Source: Nelumbo lutea (lineage: Eukaryota; Streptophyta; Magnoliopsida; Proteales; Nelumbonaceae). Taken from it: DNA of 64,000 bases. The notes below the pieces were generated by a model, which made no database searches, was not told where the DNA came from, and saw nothing but the letters and a program-made list of their open reading frames with translations. Numbering within the stretch: the stretch's first letter is position 1; each line of letters opens with the position of its first letter. The position numbers and the translations under genes are program-made. The stretch covers positions 81,992,270 through 82,056,269 of the forward strand of contig JAKGHH010000004.1 of NCBI GenBank assembly GCA_022828595.1, written 5' to 3'. Shown here one piece after another: positions 23,134 through 34,708 of the stretch.

Positions 23134-23146
23134 TGGTATCAGAGCC
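23134..23146 (+). other. Primer-binding site of the second Copia element
   Basis: TGGTATCAGAGCC directly after the LTR end ...tcaaaaca; complementary to initiator tRNA-Met. Confidence 0.88.
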
Positions 23147-23892
23147 ATAAATGAAGGAGAAGAAGGCTGTGACTTCAAGATTCCTATCTTGCGACTTCAA
23201 GTTCTCTCTCTTTTTTTCTTCTTCTTCTCTAGGCTACGAATTTGAGGTACACAATTTGATAGCTATGGCATCTGTTATTATTATTATTTTTTTTTGTTTT
23301 AGGACTATCGCAATCCCTATTACAAGTATTAGGAAGGCGCAACAACCCTAGGATATCAGCCTAATACTGTTGTCACCTTGTGTGACAACCCTAGTCGTGT
23401 GGTGATGCTTGTGGTGTTTACCCTCTACTGAACAATTTCAAGAGGGTTTATGTGTGGTTGCTTGAGTTGTTGCATTGCTGTCATGGTGACTACTATTTCT
23501 GGGTTGTTAGTAGTGGTGTGAACAGAAATTTTTTTTGTGTAGTTGCTTGAGTGTTGTGTTGTAATGGTGCCTAATATTTCTGGGGTGTCAGTAGTGGTGT
23601 GAACAAAAAAAAAATTGTGCTGAAAGAAGTGGCCGAATACCTCAGCCTAGTAGCTTTCATCAATGTTCTAATCTGGATGGTAGCCGAATTTGGTCACAAC
23701 ATCCAGATCTTAACATTAATGTTAGTCTACATCAAGTTGTTGATTGTGACTATTTGTGAGATTGTTATCAGTGTGCTGTAGTGTTGCCTTGACAACAATA
23801 TTTGGTTGGTGACTGAGAGTTCAGCATTAGAGATAGCAGTGGGGGGCATAATGGCAGCAATGGGAGATGGTTCTAGTGATTAGAAACCGAGT

Positions 23893-26800
23893 GTGATGAT
23901 CCCCTCCGACTATTTGGGTGTGCAGATGACCTCCACTAAACTTAATGGTGAGAATTATGTGCCATGGGCCAAGTTAGTGGAAGTTTTCCTCAAGGCAAAG
24001 AGGAAAGTGAAACATGTAAAGGAAGATAAACCATCAGTTGACTCTCCAGGGTTTGATGACTGGGAACAGAAAGATGCCCAAATCATGACATGGTTATGGA
24101 ATAGTATGAAACCCAAAATAAGTGTCAACTTTATGTTCTTAGATATAGCTAAGGACATATGAGAATATTCCAAGAAGCTTTATTCTGGTCAGGATAATAC
24201 TACAAGGGTATATCAGCTCTATCAAGAGTATTTCGTTCTGCAATAAGGGAATAAAACCCTAGAAAACTTCAGAAATAAACTTAATGTCTATCATCCCCTC
24301 ACTCAAGATGTTAAGGTTCAGCAATAATAGAGGGAACAACTAGATGCCACTAGGTTCTTAGTGGGGTTGAAATCAAAATATGAACCAGTTAGGGCTCAAA
24401 TATTGGGAGGCTATAATCTTCTTACACTTGAAGAAGTTTTTGCATGGCTTCATAGGATTTCTTTGGGATCTATAGAGAATCCCACACAGTTTGACAGATT
24501 AGCATTTGTGATAGTCAGAGGAGGTGGACGTGGTACTAAAGGGGGAGGACATGTCTCCCGAGGAGGTCGTGGTGGTTCCATATTTGGTCGTGGTGGTGGT
24601 CGTGACTCAGGGGGAGGCCGTGGTAAAGGAAAAAGTAACTCTACAAGAAAGTGTAACCATTGTGGAAGGGACAGACATTTGGTGACTTTTTGTTATGATC
24701 TCCATGGCCCTTCTTCTATATGGGCTAATCATGCAGTAGCTGGTGGGGTTGATGTCAGTGATAACCAACAGGCAGATCTAACACATTCCACATCTACATA
24801 TGTTTTCGAGAAAGAGATGGTGAGTGTATCGCGTGATGAATATGAGAGTTTTCTCCACTATAGCCACCCTTGCCCACTCAGGTATAGCTTGTCTGGCATC
24901 CAAACCCTCTCCCGAGATTATTGACTTTGGAGCCTCTGATCACATGACCGAGACTCCAGGTGTGTTCTCTTCCCTCTCTAAAACTTCCACATCTCAAACT
25001 GTTGCCATTGCCAACAGTTCATCTTCTCCCATTTGTGGTGTTGGTAATGTTGACATGACTTCTCTTTCTTAATCATTTGTTCTATATGCCCCTAAGTTTC
25101 CATTCAATCTTATATCTGTTAGTAATTTAACTAAAACTCTTAATTGCTCTATTACATTTTTTCCTTCCTTTTGTGTTTTTCAGGATTTCAAGATGGGGAA
25201 GAAGATTGGTGGGGGGTATGAGGCTGGTGGATTGTATTACCTCGATGGTGGTGGATCGTCAGTTGCACTTCAGACTTCACTCACTCCTCTACAATGGCAT
25301 TGTTGATTGGGACATCCATCTCTCAAGGCACTCAAGATGTTGGTTCTATCTTTGAGTCATTTGTTGTCTTTATAGTGTGAGTTGTGTCAGTATGGGAAAC
25401 ATCGTCGTGTTCCCTTCAGTTCTAGAGTTGAAAGTCGTATGTTAAGTCCTTTTGCTTTGGTTCATTTAGATGTTTAGGGTCCGATTAAAATAGAGTCTTA
25501 TAATGGCTACGAGTATTTTGTCACTTTTATTGATGATTATTCAAGGATGACATTGATTTATTTAATGAAAGAAATGAGTGAATTATTTTATATTTTTCAA
25601 AAATTCCATGTTGAAATACGTACACAATTTGGTGTTCCAATCAAAGTTCTTTGTTCAGATGACGGTCGTGAATACTTGGATTTATTTAATGAAAGAAAGA
25701 AATAAATTATTTTATATTTTTCAAAAATTCCATGCTGAACGAAAGAACCGTCATCTCCTTGAAATTGCTCGGTCTATTCTTTATCATATGAGTGTTCTTA
25801 AATGGTTTTGGAGTGATGTTGTACTTACTACGTATTTCCTTATTTATCGGATGCCCTCTTTCATTCTTCATGGTCGGTCTCCCTTTTCTATTTTGTTCCC
25901 CACCTTGTCTCCCTTTCCATTAACACCCTGCATCTTTGGTTGTGTGCTTTGTTCACAATCTGAGTCTTGGGATAGACAACCTGGATGCACTCTCTATTAA
26001 CTGTGTCTTTATCGGCTGCTCTCGAACTCAAAAATGGTACAAGTGTTACAATCCCATTACTCGAAAGTGCTATGCCTGTCTTGATGTCACCTTTTATGAG
26101 TCTGTCCCCTTCTTCTCGGGACCTGAAGCATCGGTGTCTCCACCTTTGCTTCCTCTTCCTCTTCCAGTCAATGATCCCGTTCCGGTTGTTCCAGTTGGAC
26201 TTGACCCTTCACCTCCTCTAGTGCAGATTCCTACTGAATGACCACCGATTCGGCACGTGTATACTCGTCGACAAACACTGGCTCCTCCTCCAGCTTCTAC
26301 CTTGTCTACAGATCCTGTTGTTGCTCCTATCCTAGAACCTTCAGGACTTGATCTTCCCATTCCTTTATGGAAAGATAAGCGTATTTGTACCCTCCATCCC
26401 ATTTCCAATTTTGTTTGTCTCTTGCCTTTTTGCTTCACATCGCCAGTTTGTTTCACTATTATAATCTACTTCTATACCTAAGAATGTCCAAGAGGCTCTT
26501 AGATCACCTGGGTGGCGGCAGGCAATGGAGGAGGAACTCTCTGCCCTTCAGTATACTCAAACGTTAGAGCTCACTACTCTTCCTCCCGGTAAGCATGTTG
26601 TGGGTTGTAAATGGGTGTATACTGTTAAATACTTGTCGGATGGTAGTGTGGTGTGTCTGAAGGCCTGACTTGTTGCTAAAGGTTATTCACATTTGTATGG
26701 GGTGGACTATATGGAGACCTTCTCTCTAGTGGCTAAGATAGGCTTTGTCCGTGTCTTAATTTCACTAGCAGTTATGTATGATTGGCCCTTGTTTCAACTT

Positions 26801-28013
26801 GACATTAAAAATGCCTTCCTTCATGGTGACCTTATGGAGGAGGTATATATGGAGAAACCACCTAGGTTTGTTGCACAGGGGGAGGATGGTAAGGTATGCA
26901 GATTGATAAAGGCAATTTATGGGTTGAAACAATTGCCTCCTGTTTGGTTTGGGAAGTTTAGTGAAGTGGTGAAGAATTTTGGAATAAAACAATGCTAAGT
27001 TGACCACTCGGTGTTCATCTATGATTCAGAAGCCGGAAAGATTTTATTAGTGGTCTATGTGGATGATATTGTCATAACTGGTAGTGACAAATTGGGGATC
27101 GATAAACTAAATGCCTTTTTGCAAAAAACATTTTCAAACAAAAGACCTTGGGACATTGAAGTATTTCTTGAGTATGGAAGTTGGTAGATCAAAACAAGGT
27201 GTAAACCTGTGCCAAAGAAAATATGTTCTTGACCTACTAGATGAAACAAGACTATTAGGTGCAAAACTGACTAAAATTCCCATGGAGCCAAATGCTAAGT
27301 TGAGCAGTGATACAGGGGAAATATTTGATGATCCTAGAAGGTATAGATGGTTAGTAGGGAAGCTGAACTATTTGACTATCACGAGACTAGACATCTCCTT
27401 TGCAGTTAGTGTGGTGAGCCAATTTATGCAGAACCCTTGGATACCTCATTGGGATGCAGTTCTTAGAATTGAAAGGTACCTGAAGGGAGCTCTAGGCCAT
27501 GGGTTATAATACAAACTAGGAGGAAGACTTGATGTAATTGGGTATGTAGATGCTGATTGGGTAGGCTCTGTGTCTAATAGAAGATCTACTACAAGTTACT
27601 ACACATTTTTGAAGGAAATCTTCTGACATGGAAGAGTAAGAAGCAGATGGTTGTGGCAGGAAGCAGTGCTGAAGCCGGATACAGAGCCATGGCACACACT
27701 ACATGTGAATTAGTATGGCTAAGGAATTTCTTACAAGAAATCGGGTTCTCCATGGATAGACCTATGAAATTGTACTATGACAATCAAACTGCACTCCACA
27801 TCTCATCTAATCCTGTTTTTCATGAGAGAACAAAAGCACATAGAGATTGATTGCCACTTTGTGAGGGAAAAGGTCCTTACTGGAGAGATAAGCACAGAAC
27901 ACGTGGGCTTAGGTGATCAATGGGCAGATTTGTTTACAAAAGGCTTAAGCTCAGGGAGAGTGAACTATATATGTAACAAGTTGGGATTATATGATATATA
28001 TTCTCTAGCTTGA
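23893..28013 (+). pseudogene. gag-pol of the second Copia element, broken
   Basis: Gag begins near 23893 (LNGENYVPWAKLVEVFL) with a stop at 24160. A second frame, 24361-24924, carries a Gly/Arg-rich run and the CCHC knuckle CNHCGRDRHLVTFCYDLHG. The protease motif reads DFGASDHM near 24930, with the active-site Ser changed to Phe. The integrase core is damaged: a segment of about 58 bp (tttatttaatgaaagaaa...) occurs twice, at 25555-25612 and 25676-25733, and the region between the core and [12 protein letters not shown] end is lost. RT (26490-27500: AFLHGDLMEEVYMEKPP, then VYVDDIVITG) and RNase H (27510-28013: IEIDCHFVREKVLTG) persist with frameshifts. Not functional. Confidence 0.88.
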
Positions 28014-28020
28014 GGGGGAG

Positions 28021-28270
28021 TGTTAGAGCTAGCCAAATAGGGGTAGATTAGTCATTTTGTTTCTGTTAAGTTACGTGCCTATGTGGCGGTTTTAATAGAT
28101 ACTTCCTGTTCCATACTTAAGTGGGGGCAGCTTAATCATTGTACAACTAATTAGAGGCTAATCCATATTAGGGTCGACTGATAAGGTTTATGCTATCAGA
28201 TTCGACTGTTCTTCTTCTTTCTCCCTTACTCTCTACTGGTTCGAACTACTTAAACAGAGCTGTCAAAACA
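28021..28270 (+). repeat. 3' LTR of the second Copia element
   Basis: 250 bp, tgttagagctag...gagctgtcaaaaca, preceded by the polypurine tract ttgagggggag. Confidence 0.85.
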
Positions 28271-29502
28271 TATTATAATAAAATTCAAAATTATGCAAGA
28301 TAAATATATTATTTAATAATTTTTTTATATTTATTTGTTATGGTCAATAAGGTAATGATTCATGTGCATAAATAATGCATTGGATTTTTGGTAAGTTAAG
28401 AGTTCAAACATAAATTAATTCATTATTGGTAAAATTACATATTGGTTGCAATATTTTACTCTAAACAAATTATTAAAGTGTGTTATTTATACTTAGTGCT
28501 AACTTGAGATGCATTCTGAAGGTTTGGTTAAGTGAAGCAGTGCAGAATTGGAGGAACTACTACATGAATTAGATATTAGTTGGTGAATAAGCTGCATGTG
28601 TAGAATATTTAAAGATCTATGCCTTTTTCCATGGATGTTGATGTTGAATTAAAGCCCATCTATCCATATTCATGGCTACAGTTTGGGTTTTGTTTGCTTG
28701 CGATGTGATGCTTTTTGGAGCTTCACGTGGTTAATGGTCTCCTGCTTAATCAATCATCAGCCACCTACCAATGAGAATGAGAATAAGAATGAGAGAGAGA
28801 GAGAGTTATTATCTCACTAGTGACACAGACAACCCTGAGAAGACAATTCACCATTTTAAAACTTTCTCCATGGTTAACTTAACCATGAGTAATCACTGAG
28901 AAAACCAATTTAATAATGGGCACGGGTTTGCTAGTGGACCCGTTTAGGGGAGAGAATTTAGAGACCCACAAGAGTTCCATTTTTTTTTACTGCTGTTTAC
29001 TTGAGACAAAAGCTTCCTATCTCTTAGATGGGTACTGGATCCGACCGGGTCAACCCGGTAGGGACGAGGAATTGGGCCAATCCGATGCAGATCCAAAGTT
29101 GTTGTGAAGGTTGTCACCATTTGATAAGACACGTGGCTATAAAAAAGTGACGACATAGACACAATGAGATGTGGACTCTCACTGAAAACCTGAGATAGGC
29201 CAATATCGTGCGTCTGTGATTTTACGAAACGCTGACGTTTCGATAAAAGCAAAGCCCCTTGTTTGCAGCCGTTTCTCACTTTTATTTTTTCAGTTTTCTT
29301 TTGCGATGGAGATCCACCGTCGCACAGTGAACTGGATAACTATATAAGATAAGATAACCCAAAATCTTCTAGAAGCTTGGTGGGTTCCAAGATTGATGAG
29401 AACAGGTTCACGCACGCACATGGGTCATCCACTTCCATATCCAGTCCAGTCAATTGGTTAGCCCAAATCTGGAAGGGCCCTCCTTGTTTGACCCATGTGA
29501 AA

Positions 29503-29533
<31 letters not shown>

Positions 29534-30294
29534 CTTGGGCTTCTAAATTAACGGTCGGGATCGATTTGGTAGTGGGTGGGCCGTGTTGAGCGAATTGAGG
29601 ACTACAATTGAATTAACTATTTGGTATTTGGGTAAGGAGGAGTACAGCCTACTAACAGCATTATAGGCTTAGGGCCTGTACATCGATGGTTGAGCCTGCA
29701 CAGCACTGCAGTGGTCCAAACCCCAAGACTTGACTGTTGGGCCCCCACCCACCAATTACATGGTGTTAAGGAGGAGAGAATATGAATGAAACCTTGAATT
29801 GAAAGCCCCATGTGACTACTCACTTTATCAAATGGTGGAATTGTGGTTTTGTGGATGTAGGAATAGATCCCAAATCCCCATCCTATTCCCTCATACCAAA
29901 GCTTCATGATCTGATGATTGCAGCCATCTGATCGAGACATTTCCAAAGCCATTACATCCAACGGTCGGTACTTTTCCAGACCTTGATGGGTAAGCCGCAT
30001 GTATGTTGTCCTAGGTGGGTTGGGAGTAGCTGATCAGAAAGAGAGAGAGAGAACAAGTCCCATTCCAACGCATAACCTTTCCTTGTAGAAGACCAGGAGG
30101 TTTGGGTTGGGTTGGCACATTGGTTTTGTTTCTTTTTTACTCTCCTTTTTTGTGATATCTAGAAGACGGAGACGTTGGCCCGAATGGTGGACTAAAACCC
30201 ATCAAAGATTTTTAACCCAAGTGTTGAGGCTCGTTGATTTGAGCCTACCCAATCTCTAAACAGACACCCACCTCTCTCTCTCTCTCTCTCTCTC
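28271..30294. other. Intergenic stretch, promoter side of the acidic gene
   Basis: No coding region. It contains (GA)n near 28793-28806, (AT)n at 29506-29533 and (TC)n at about 30271-30294. The last sits just upstream of the TATA box of the following gene, where CT-rich tracts are common in plant promoters. Confidence 0.5.
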
Positions 30295-30296
30295 TA

Positions 30297-30304
30297 TTTA
30301 TATA
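30297..30304 (+). promoter_or_regulatory. TATA box for the acidic 153-aa gene
   Basis: TTTATATA follows a (TC)n tract and lies about 78 bp before the ATG at 30382. Transcription would start near 30330, leaving a short 5' UTR. Confidence 0.6.
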
Positions 30305-30381
30305 GAACCTTGGCTGCAGGCTGCAGGCTGCAGCTACAGACCAACGCCTATCGACAGGTTGCTCTTTAATTTGTTCCCAAC

Positions 30382-30843
30382 ATGTTTATGATGAATAATC
30401 TGCAAGTAGATAAGAGGATTGGAGTTGGAGGCGACCCTCCCTCCCAGCTCTCACAAACTACTCATTCAGGGACTGACTGGAATTGGAGGCTAGTTGTTGA
30501 TGCTTCTTCTTTCTTCCTTGTGGAGGCCACCGGGGATTCCGAGGCTGATTGTGATCCCATCGGCACAACCGCCGGCAACGAATTTTCGACCGTCGACGAC
30601 GACGATGCCGAGTCATGTACGTCAGATTCATGCAGCAGTGAGTTCATCAATGGTAATACAGTCCACGAGAGCTTCAATGGTTTTGGCGATGATGATGATA
30701 ATGCCGATGGTTCTGATGAGGATGATGGGCTGTCGGATATTTCATCAGGAGGAGCCAAGTCCAGGGATGAAGGCCAGGACGGAGAGCTAATGAATGAGAT
30801 GGAGAAGAGCAAACTTTTCTGGGAAACTTGTTTGGCTTCCTGA
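30382..30843 (+). CDS. Small acidic plant protein of unknown function
   Basis: A single-exon frame of 153 codons with a good TATA box upstream and a strongly coding-like composition (GC-rich, many GAT/GAC codons) against AT-rich flanks. The N-terminal part has DWNWRLVVDASSFFLVEATGD. The middle is rich in Asp, Glu and Ser (DDDDAESC, FGDDDDNADGSDEDDG). The extreme C-terminus is a short amphipathic segment, MEKSKLFWETCLAS. There is no signal peptide or membrane segment. I do not recognise a named family, although acidic plant proteins with a C-terminal LFWE-type motif feel familiar. It could be a nuclear or regulatory adaptor, but that is a guess. The opposite-strand frame at 30462-30893 is its antisense shadow. 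Confidence 0.72.
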   Translation: MFMMNNLQVDKRIGVGGDPPSQLSQTTHSGTDWNWRLVVDASSFFLVEATGDSEADCDPIGTTAGNEFSTVDDDDAESCTSDSCSSEFINGNTVHESFNGFGDDDDNADGSDEDDGLSDISSGGAKSRDEGQDGELMNEMEKSKLFWETCLAS

Positions 30844-33054
30844 TGATAATTAATTAAGATAAGACATGCATAAGAGCTAGCTGTTGTATGCATGTCTTCA
30901 TGGAAGCATGACTGATGAGGCTAGCTTCTAATCTTCCGATTGGCAAATCCTTTAATTCTCATTCTCTTCTGTTAAATCTTTCAATTGTATATATGAATGC
31001 AAATGATTATGCTTTTTGAGATCAATACTGTAACTTGGGAAAGAACAACAAAAATCTCAGCTCTTCCCCATTTGTTTGTCTAAGATTATTTCTCCTTAAT
31101 TTTTTAATTTACTCCATTTTTTTTTCAGTTTTCTCCATCTCCGACAGTGGCGCAATGGCCTTGTCTGTTCATGGGGTGGGACCGAATAATGGTGGAGGTA
31201 AAGTTTGAGTCTTTTTGGGTTTGGTTTTGCCCGAATTTATACCAGCACCTTCCATTAGATTGAAGAATATTTTGGTCGTCAAAGAGCTGTGGATCTGGTA
31301 GTTTAAAGCTTCAAGTGAAGAAAAAAATAAAGCTGGATTCCTTGCATATATTTAAATGAAAAGGAGGAAAATTAACAAACAAAAAATGAAAAAAAAACAG
31401 AGATTCTTGCACTTGCATCTCTCTTTGTGGATCTGGTAGCAGTTAAAACAACAAGAATAAAGAAATCAAAAGAACCCTAGCTACCATCTTTGTAAATGAC
31501 AGAAAAAAAAATAATTAAAGAAGAAAAGGTTCCTTGCATCCCTGTTTGGATTATATTAGAGAAGCACATCTTATGGGCACCTAACTTTTTAATTTTTATT
31601 TTATTTCAGTCATTCATTGGTAATTGGCTAATTCCATGGCTTTAAGTAACATAAAGAAGCTCGCAGGTCGCAGCTGACTGGGTTGTTATCACATCTTTTT
31701 GCTTTTAGCTAGACGCATGGATGCATGGGGAAGGCTGGTAGTGGTAGCTAGAGAGATATATATATCTCAATTCTGGTCCGTTCCCAGATCATTAATTCAT
31801 CCCCATGAAAGTCGGTCGGCTCTGTGCTGTAAGGTGTTCTTTTTATTCCCTGTAACAGACAGAAACATCTACAGTAAAAAGTCTAAAAGATTGTGATGTT
31901 ATCTGTTAGCCACATGAAAGTAAAGGAGAAAACACATGGACCCATTTGCATTGGCTTTGTCTGATCAACTTTTGTTTTTAATTTTTTTTGTGCCAATTCT
32001 AGGAAAGATCCTTCTCAAATTTGTCGTTTCATTCTTCTAAAATTGTGTGATTGAGATAATTGATGTCATATCTCTCATAAACTGTATCATGATACCACCA
32101 TGTAGATGATGATGAATGTTTTGGAGAATGTAGCAGAAGGCAAACAAGAAAGGAGACTCTGGTCTGGTGCTCATCATGGGAGGTGGTTCAACTGACAGGT
32201 GGGTTCAGTTCTGGTAGCCCCATATATTAACCAATGGTCATGTTGGGGAAGACATTTTATTAGTAGCTTCAATATAAGCTAGGATGATCTTAGAGAGGTA
32301 TATATAATTTGGTTTCATCAGTGAGGGATATAAGAGAGCTGGGAATCAATGAAGGATGTGTAATGTTAATAAATATAGCTGAAAGCCTGTAAAACCTCTC
32401 TCTCATGGTTTTTAAAACCGGACCGTTTTATGCCAGAATGTTATTTCGCCAAAAACTGTTGATTTAGTGAAAAAATCATTAATTCAGGCGGTAGAATTGT
32501 TTTAACCCTCCAATAATTTTAGGATATTTAAAATTTTTTTGATCAAAATAAGCTGTCTGTTCAGTTTAAATAGTCAAACCATTCACGCGAAGTGAGAGAT
32601 TTAGTGGTTGTGGGGCATATACACTTTGGGCGGGGCAGATGTGGGTTCGGCGTTATTATTGGTTACACACAGTTGGAAAGATGTGCTTAATGAAATAATA
32701 TTGCCTCTATCTTGATGCTTTAAAACACTTTTGACAATTAGCAACATAAAATATTTTATAGACAAATAAATCTGGTCAGTTATCATTTAAAAATTAAAAC
32801 AATATACAAAAGTGTCCTCCCTTGAGGCTCTATTTGGTCTGTAGAGAAATAGAAAGTTGAGGAAAGTTCTAAGGAATAAATAAAAAACCCTTTCAAAAAA
32901 GCACGATTTCCTCCTGCAGTTGGTCAAATGGGGCTGGGCCTGGGCCCCTTAGCATGGGTGTTCTTTTTTGTTGTTGATTTCCCTTATCCCCAGGCTCTTT
33001 TTATCCAAAAAATAAATAAAACAAAAATTATTTTTTGATAATAAAATAAAACAT
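30844..33054. other. Gene-free intergenic stretch
   Basis: 3' flank of the acidic gene, then AT-rich DNA with no supported gene. At 32406-32425 the run catggtttttaaaaccgg resembles one end of the family E MITEs, but the partner end is not clear. Confidence 0.5.
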
Positions 33055-33057
33055 TTA

Positions 33058-33379
33058 GGCTGGTTTGGTTTCATACTTTCAGTGCAAAATTCATTTGGAC
33101 AGGTGTATATGCAAGAGAGTACAAAATAAGCTGAATGTAAATTCTGATTTATTTTTGCTTCAGGTGTGACTTTATCTTGATTGTCTGTGAATAGTAAAAT
33201 AAGTAAAATGGTGCGATCCCACCTTATATGTAAGATAAGGTGGTAGGGGGGTTATATGTGAGGTGCAAAATTTACACCACTAGTGAATGCAAATAAGATA
33301 AAATCAAATTAAACAAAGGCAAAAACTGAACAGGAAGGTTTGTATCTGGTTCAGATTTGCAGTTCAACCAAACGCAGGG
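33058..33379. mobile_element. Tourist-like MITE (PIF/Harbinger type)
   Basis: Starts ggctggtttggtt and ends aaccaaacgcaggg; TTA flanks it at 33055-33057 and 33380-33382. GGSTG-like TIRs with a TTA duplication are typical of Tourist MITEs. The arms are only moderately similar inside the first 15 bases. Confidence 0.6.
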
Positions 33380-33382
33380 TTA

Positions 33383-34454
33383 GGAAATGATTTTTCTCAA
33401 GGTATTACTTTCTTTAGCCCCAAACTTTACTCTAGATGGAAGGGTGGCCACCTTCAAACTTATTAATCGTCATAATCTTCATGAAAAACCCTTCTAAGAC
33501 GATTCACAGGAATATGTGAAAACTTTCAATTATTGCCCAACTTCAAGTATCTAATTAAGAAGCATCTCTAATAACTCTAACCCCTCCACTATGGCTTAGA
33601 TTTACGCGACTCGATTTGGATCAGGTAGACACAATATTGTAAGTACGTTCAATGAGTATCTGAAAATTTTTTTGACACCTGTCTCTTAAAATACCCTCAT
33701 CCCACCATTGAAAAAGATTAAAACTCACTTTTGACAGTTGTCAAAATACTTATCAAGTAGTGATATAAAGGGATACAGTATAGGAAATTCTCAAGCAACC
33801 ATCGAATCTCCCTTCTAATCTCCTTTACCGGAATATTAAGAACTCGGAGCATATAGTTGTTACTCCTTACATACTTGGGAGCTTTTTGAATATTGTTAAC
33901 ATCAATAAGCCATTTTTTCACTTTAGCAATTGACACATTAGAGGGGAACAATTGTCTTCAAAAACTCTTCTAAATTAACGTCTTATTCCAAATGATCCAA
34001 AAATGATTGGAGTGACGGCAATAAAATGATCAGCTTGAGAATCATGTTTACACAATTTCCACCAACTTCTAACCCAACCAACAATATGTTGTGATGGATT
34101 AATATTGATGTTAAATAGTTCCGAATGTTTTGAGCCATTTAAACCATCTACAAATAAGTGATTGAAGGTTTCAAGGTATTACTTTGTTTTAATTATTTAA
34201 ACACCATATGCTAAACTACTGGCTTAGGTGATGTTTGCTATTGATGAGGCCCATTTGTGCAGCCAATCTCAAGCCACCACGTGTCCTTGAATAAAATGCT
34301 CAAAGAATTTTCCGATGACATAAACTAGCTAGCTCGATCGCCAAACCAACCAATCGGCTTCACTCAGACACCTCTAGTGCGCTTAAGATCCCAATAAGCC
34401 AGTAGTCTCCCGACAGTCAACAAATACAACATCCCCTTTATAAATAGGTAAGAT
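33383..34454. other. Gene-free intergenic stretch
   Basis: No supported gene. The minus-strand frame at 33718-33951 has no recognisable motif. The region 33900-34170 has a faint look of LINE-derived sequence on the minus strand but is not convincing. Confidence 0.4.
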
Positions 34455-34708
34455 CAAGGTTTTTAAAACCGATCTGAAAACGAACTGATCAGGGGTCTGG
34501 TTCTTAGGTCGAATGGTTCAACCGTTAGAATCAAATGGAAGGTCCATTTTGACAAAAAATAAAAACGATCAAAATCGTTGAATGGTTCAAATGATTCAAC
34601 CATTCAGGTCAATAATTTATTAACCAAATCAACATTTTTTTGGCAAAAATCCAGTTTTGGGGAACCCATTCCCGGTTTTGCTAGTCTAATCCGGTTTTGA
34701 AAACCATG
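34455..34708. mobile_element. MITE, family E-like
   Basis: Starts caaggtttttaaaaccg and ends cggttttgaaaaccatg, forming inverted repeats of about 16 bp. The internal motifs (ggttcaaccgttagaat) resemble the other family E copies. No clean target duplication. Confidence 0.55.

Larger units (their letters stand above)
22875..28270 (+). mobile_element. Second Ty1/Copia element, degenerate
   Basis: 5' LTR about 22875-23133, primer-binding site TGGTATCAGAGCC at 23134, gag-pol remnants 23893-28013, polypurine tract cttgagggggag, and 3' LTR 28021-28270 (TG...CA). The first roughly 20 bases of the 3' LTR (tgttagagctagccaaatag) cannot be matched in the 5' LTR. No target duplication was found, so the left end is damaged. 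Orientation is plus. Many stops and frameshifts make it old and inactive. Confidence 0.88.

Noticed and set aside
29617..30000. 127-codon minus-strand frame upstream of the acidic gene
   Set aside because: No domain, no codon bias and no partner exons; a chance frame in promoter-side DNA.
30462..30893. 143-codon minus-strand frame
   Set aside because: Antisense shadow of the acidic 153-aa gene; Ser/Pro-rich only because it reads the complement of Asp/Glu codons.
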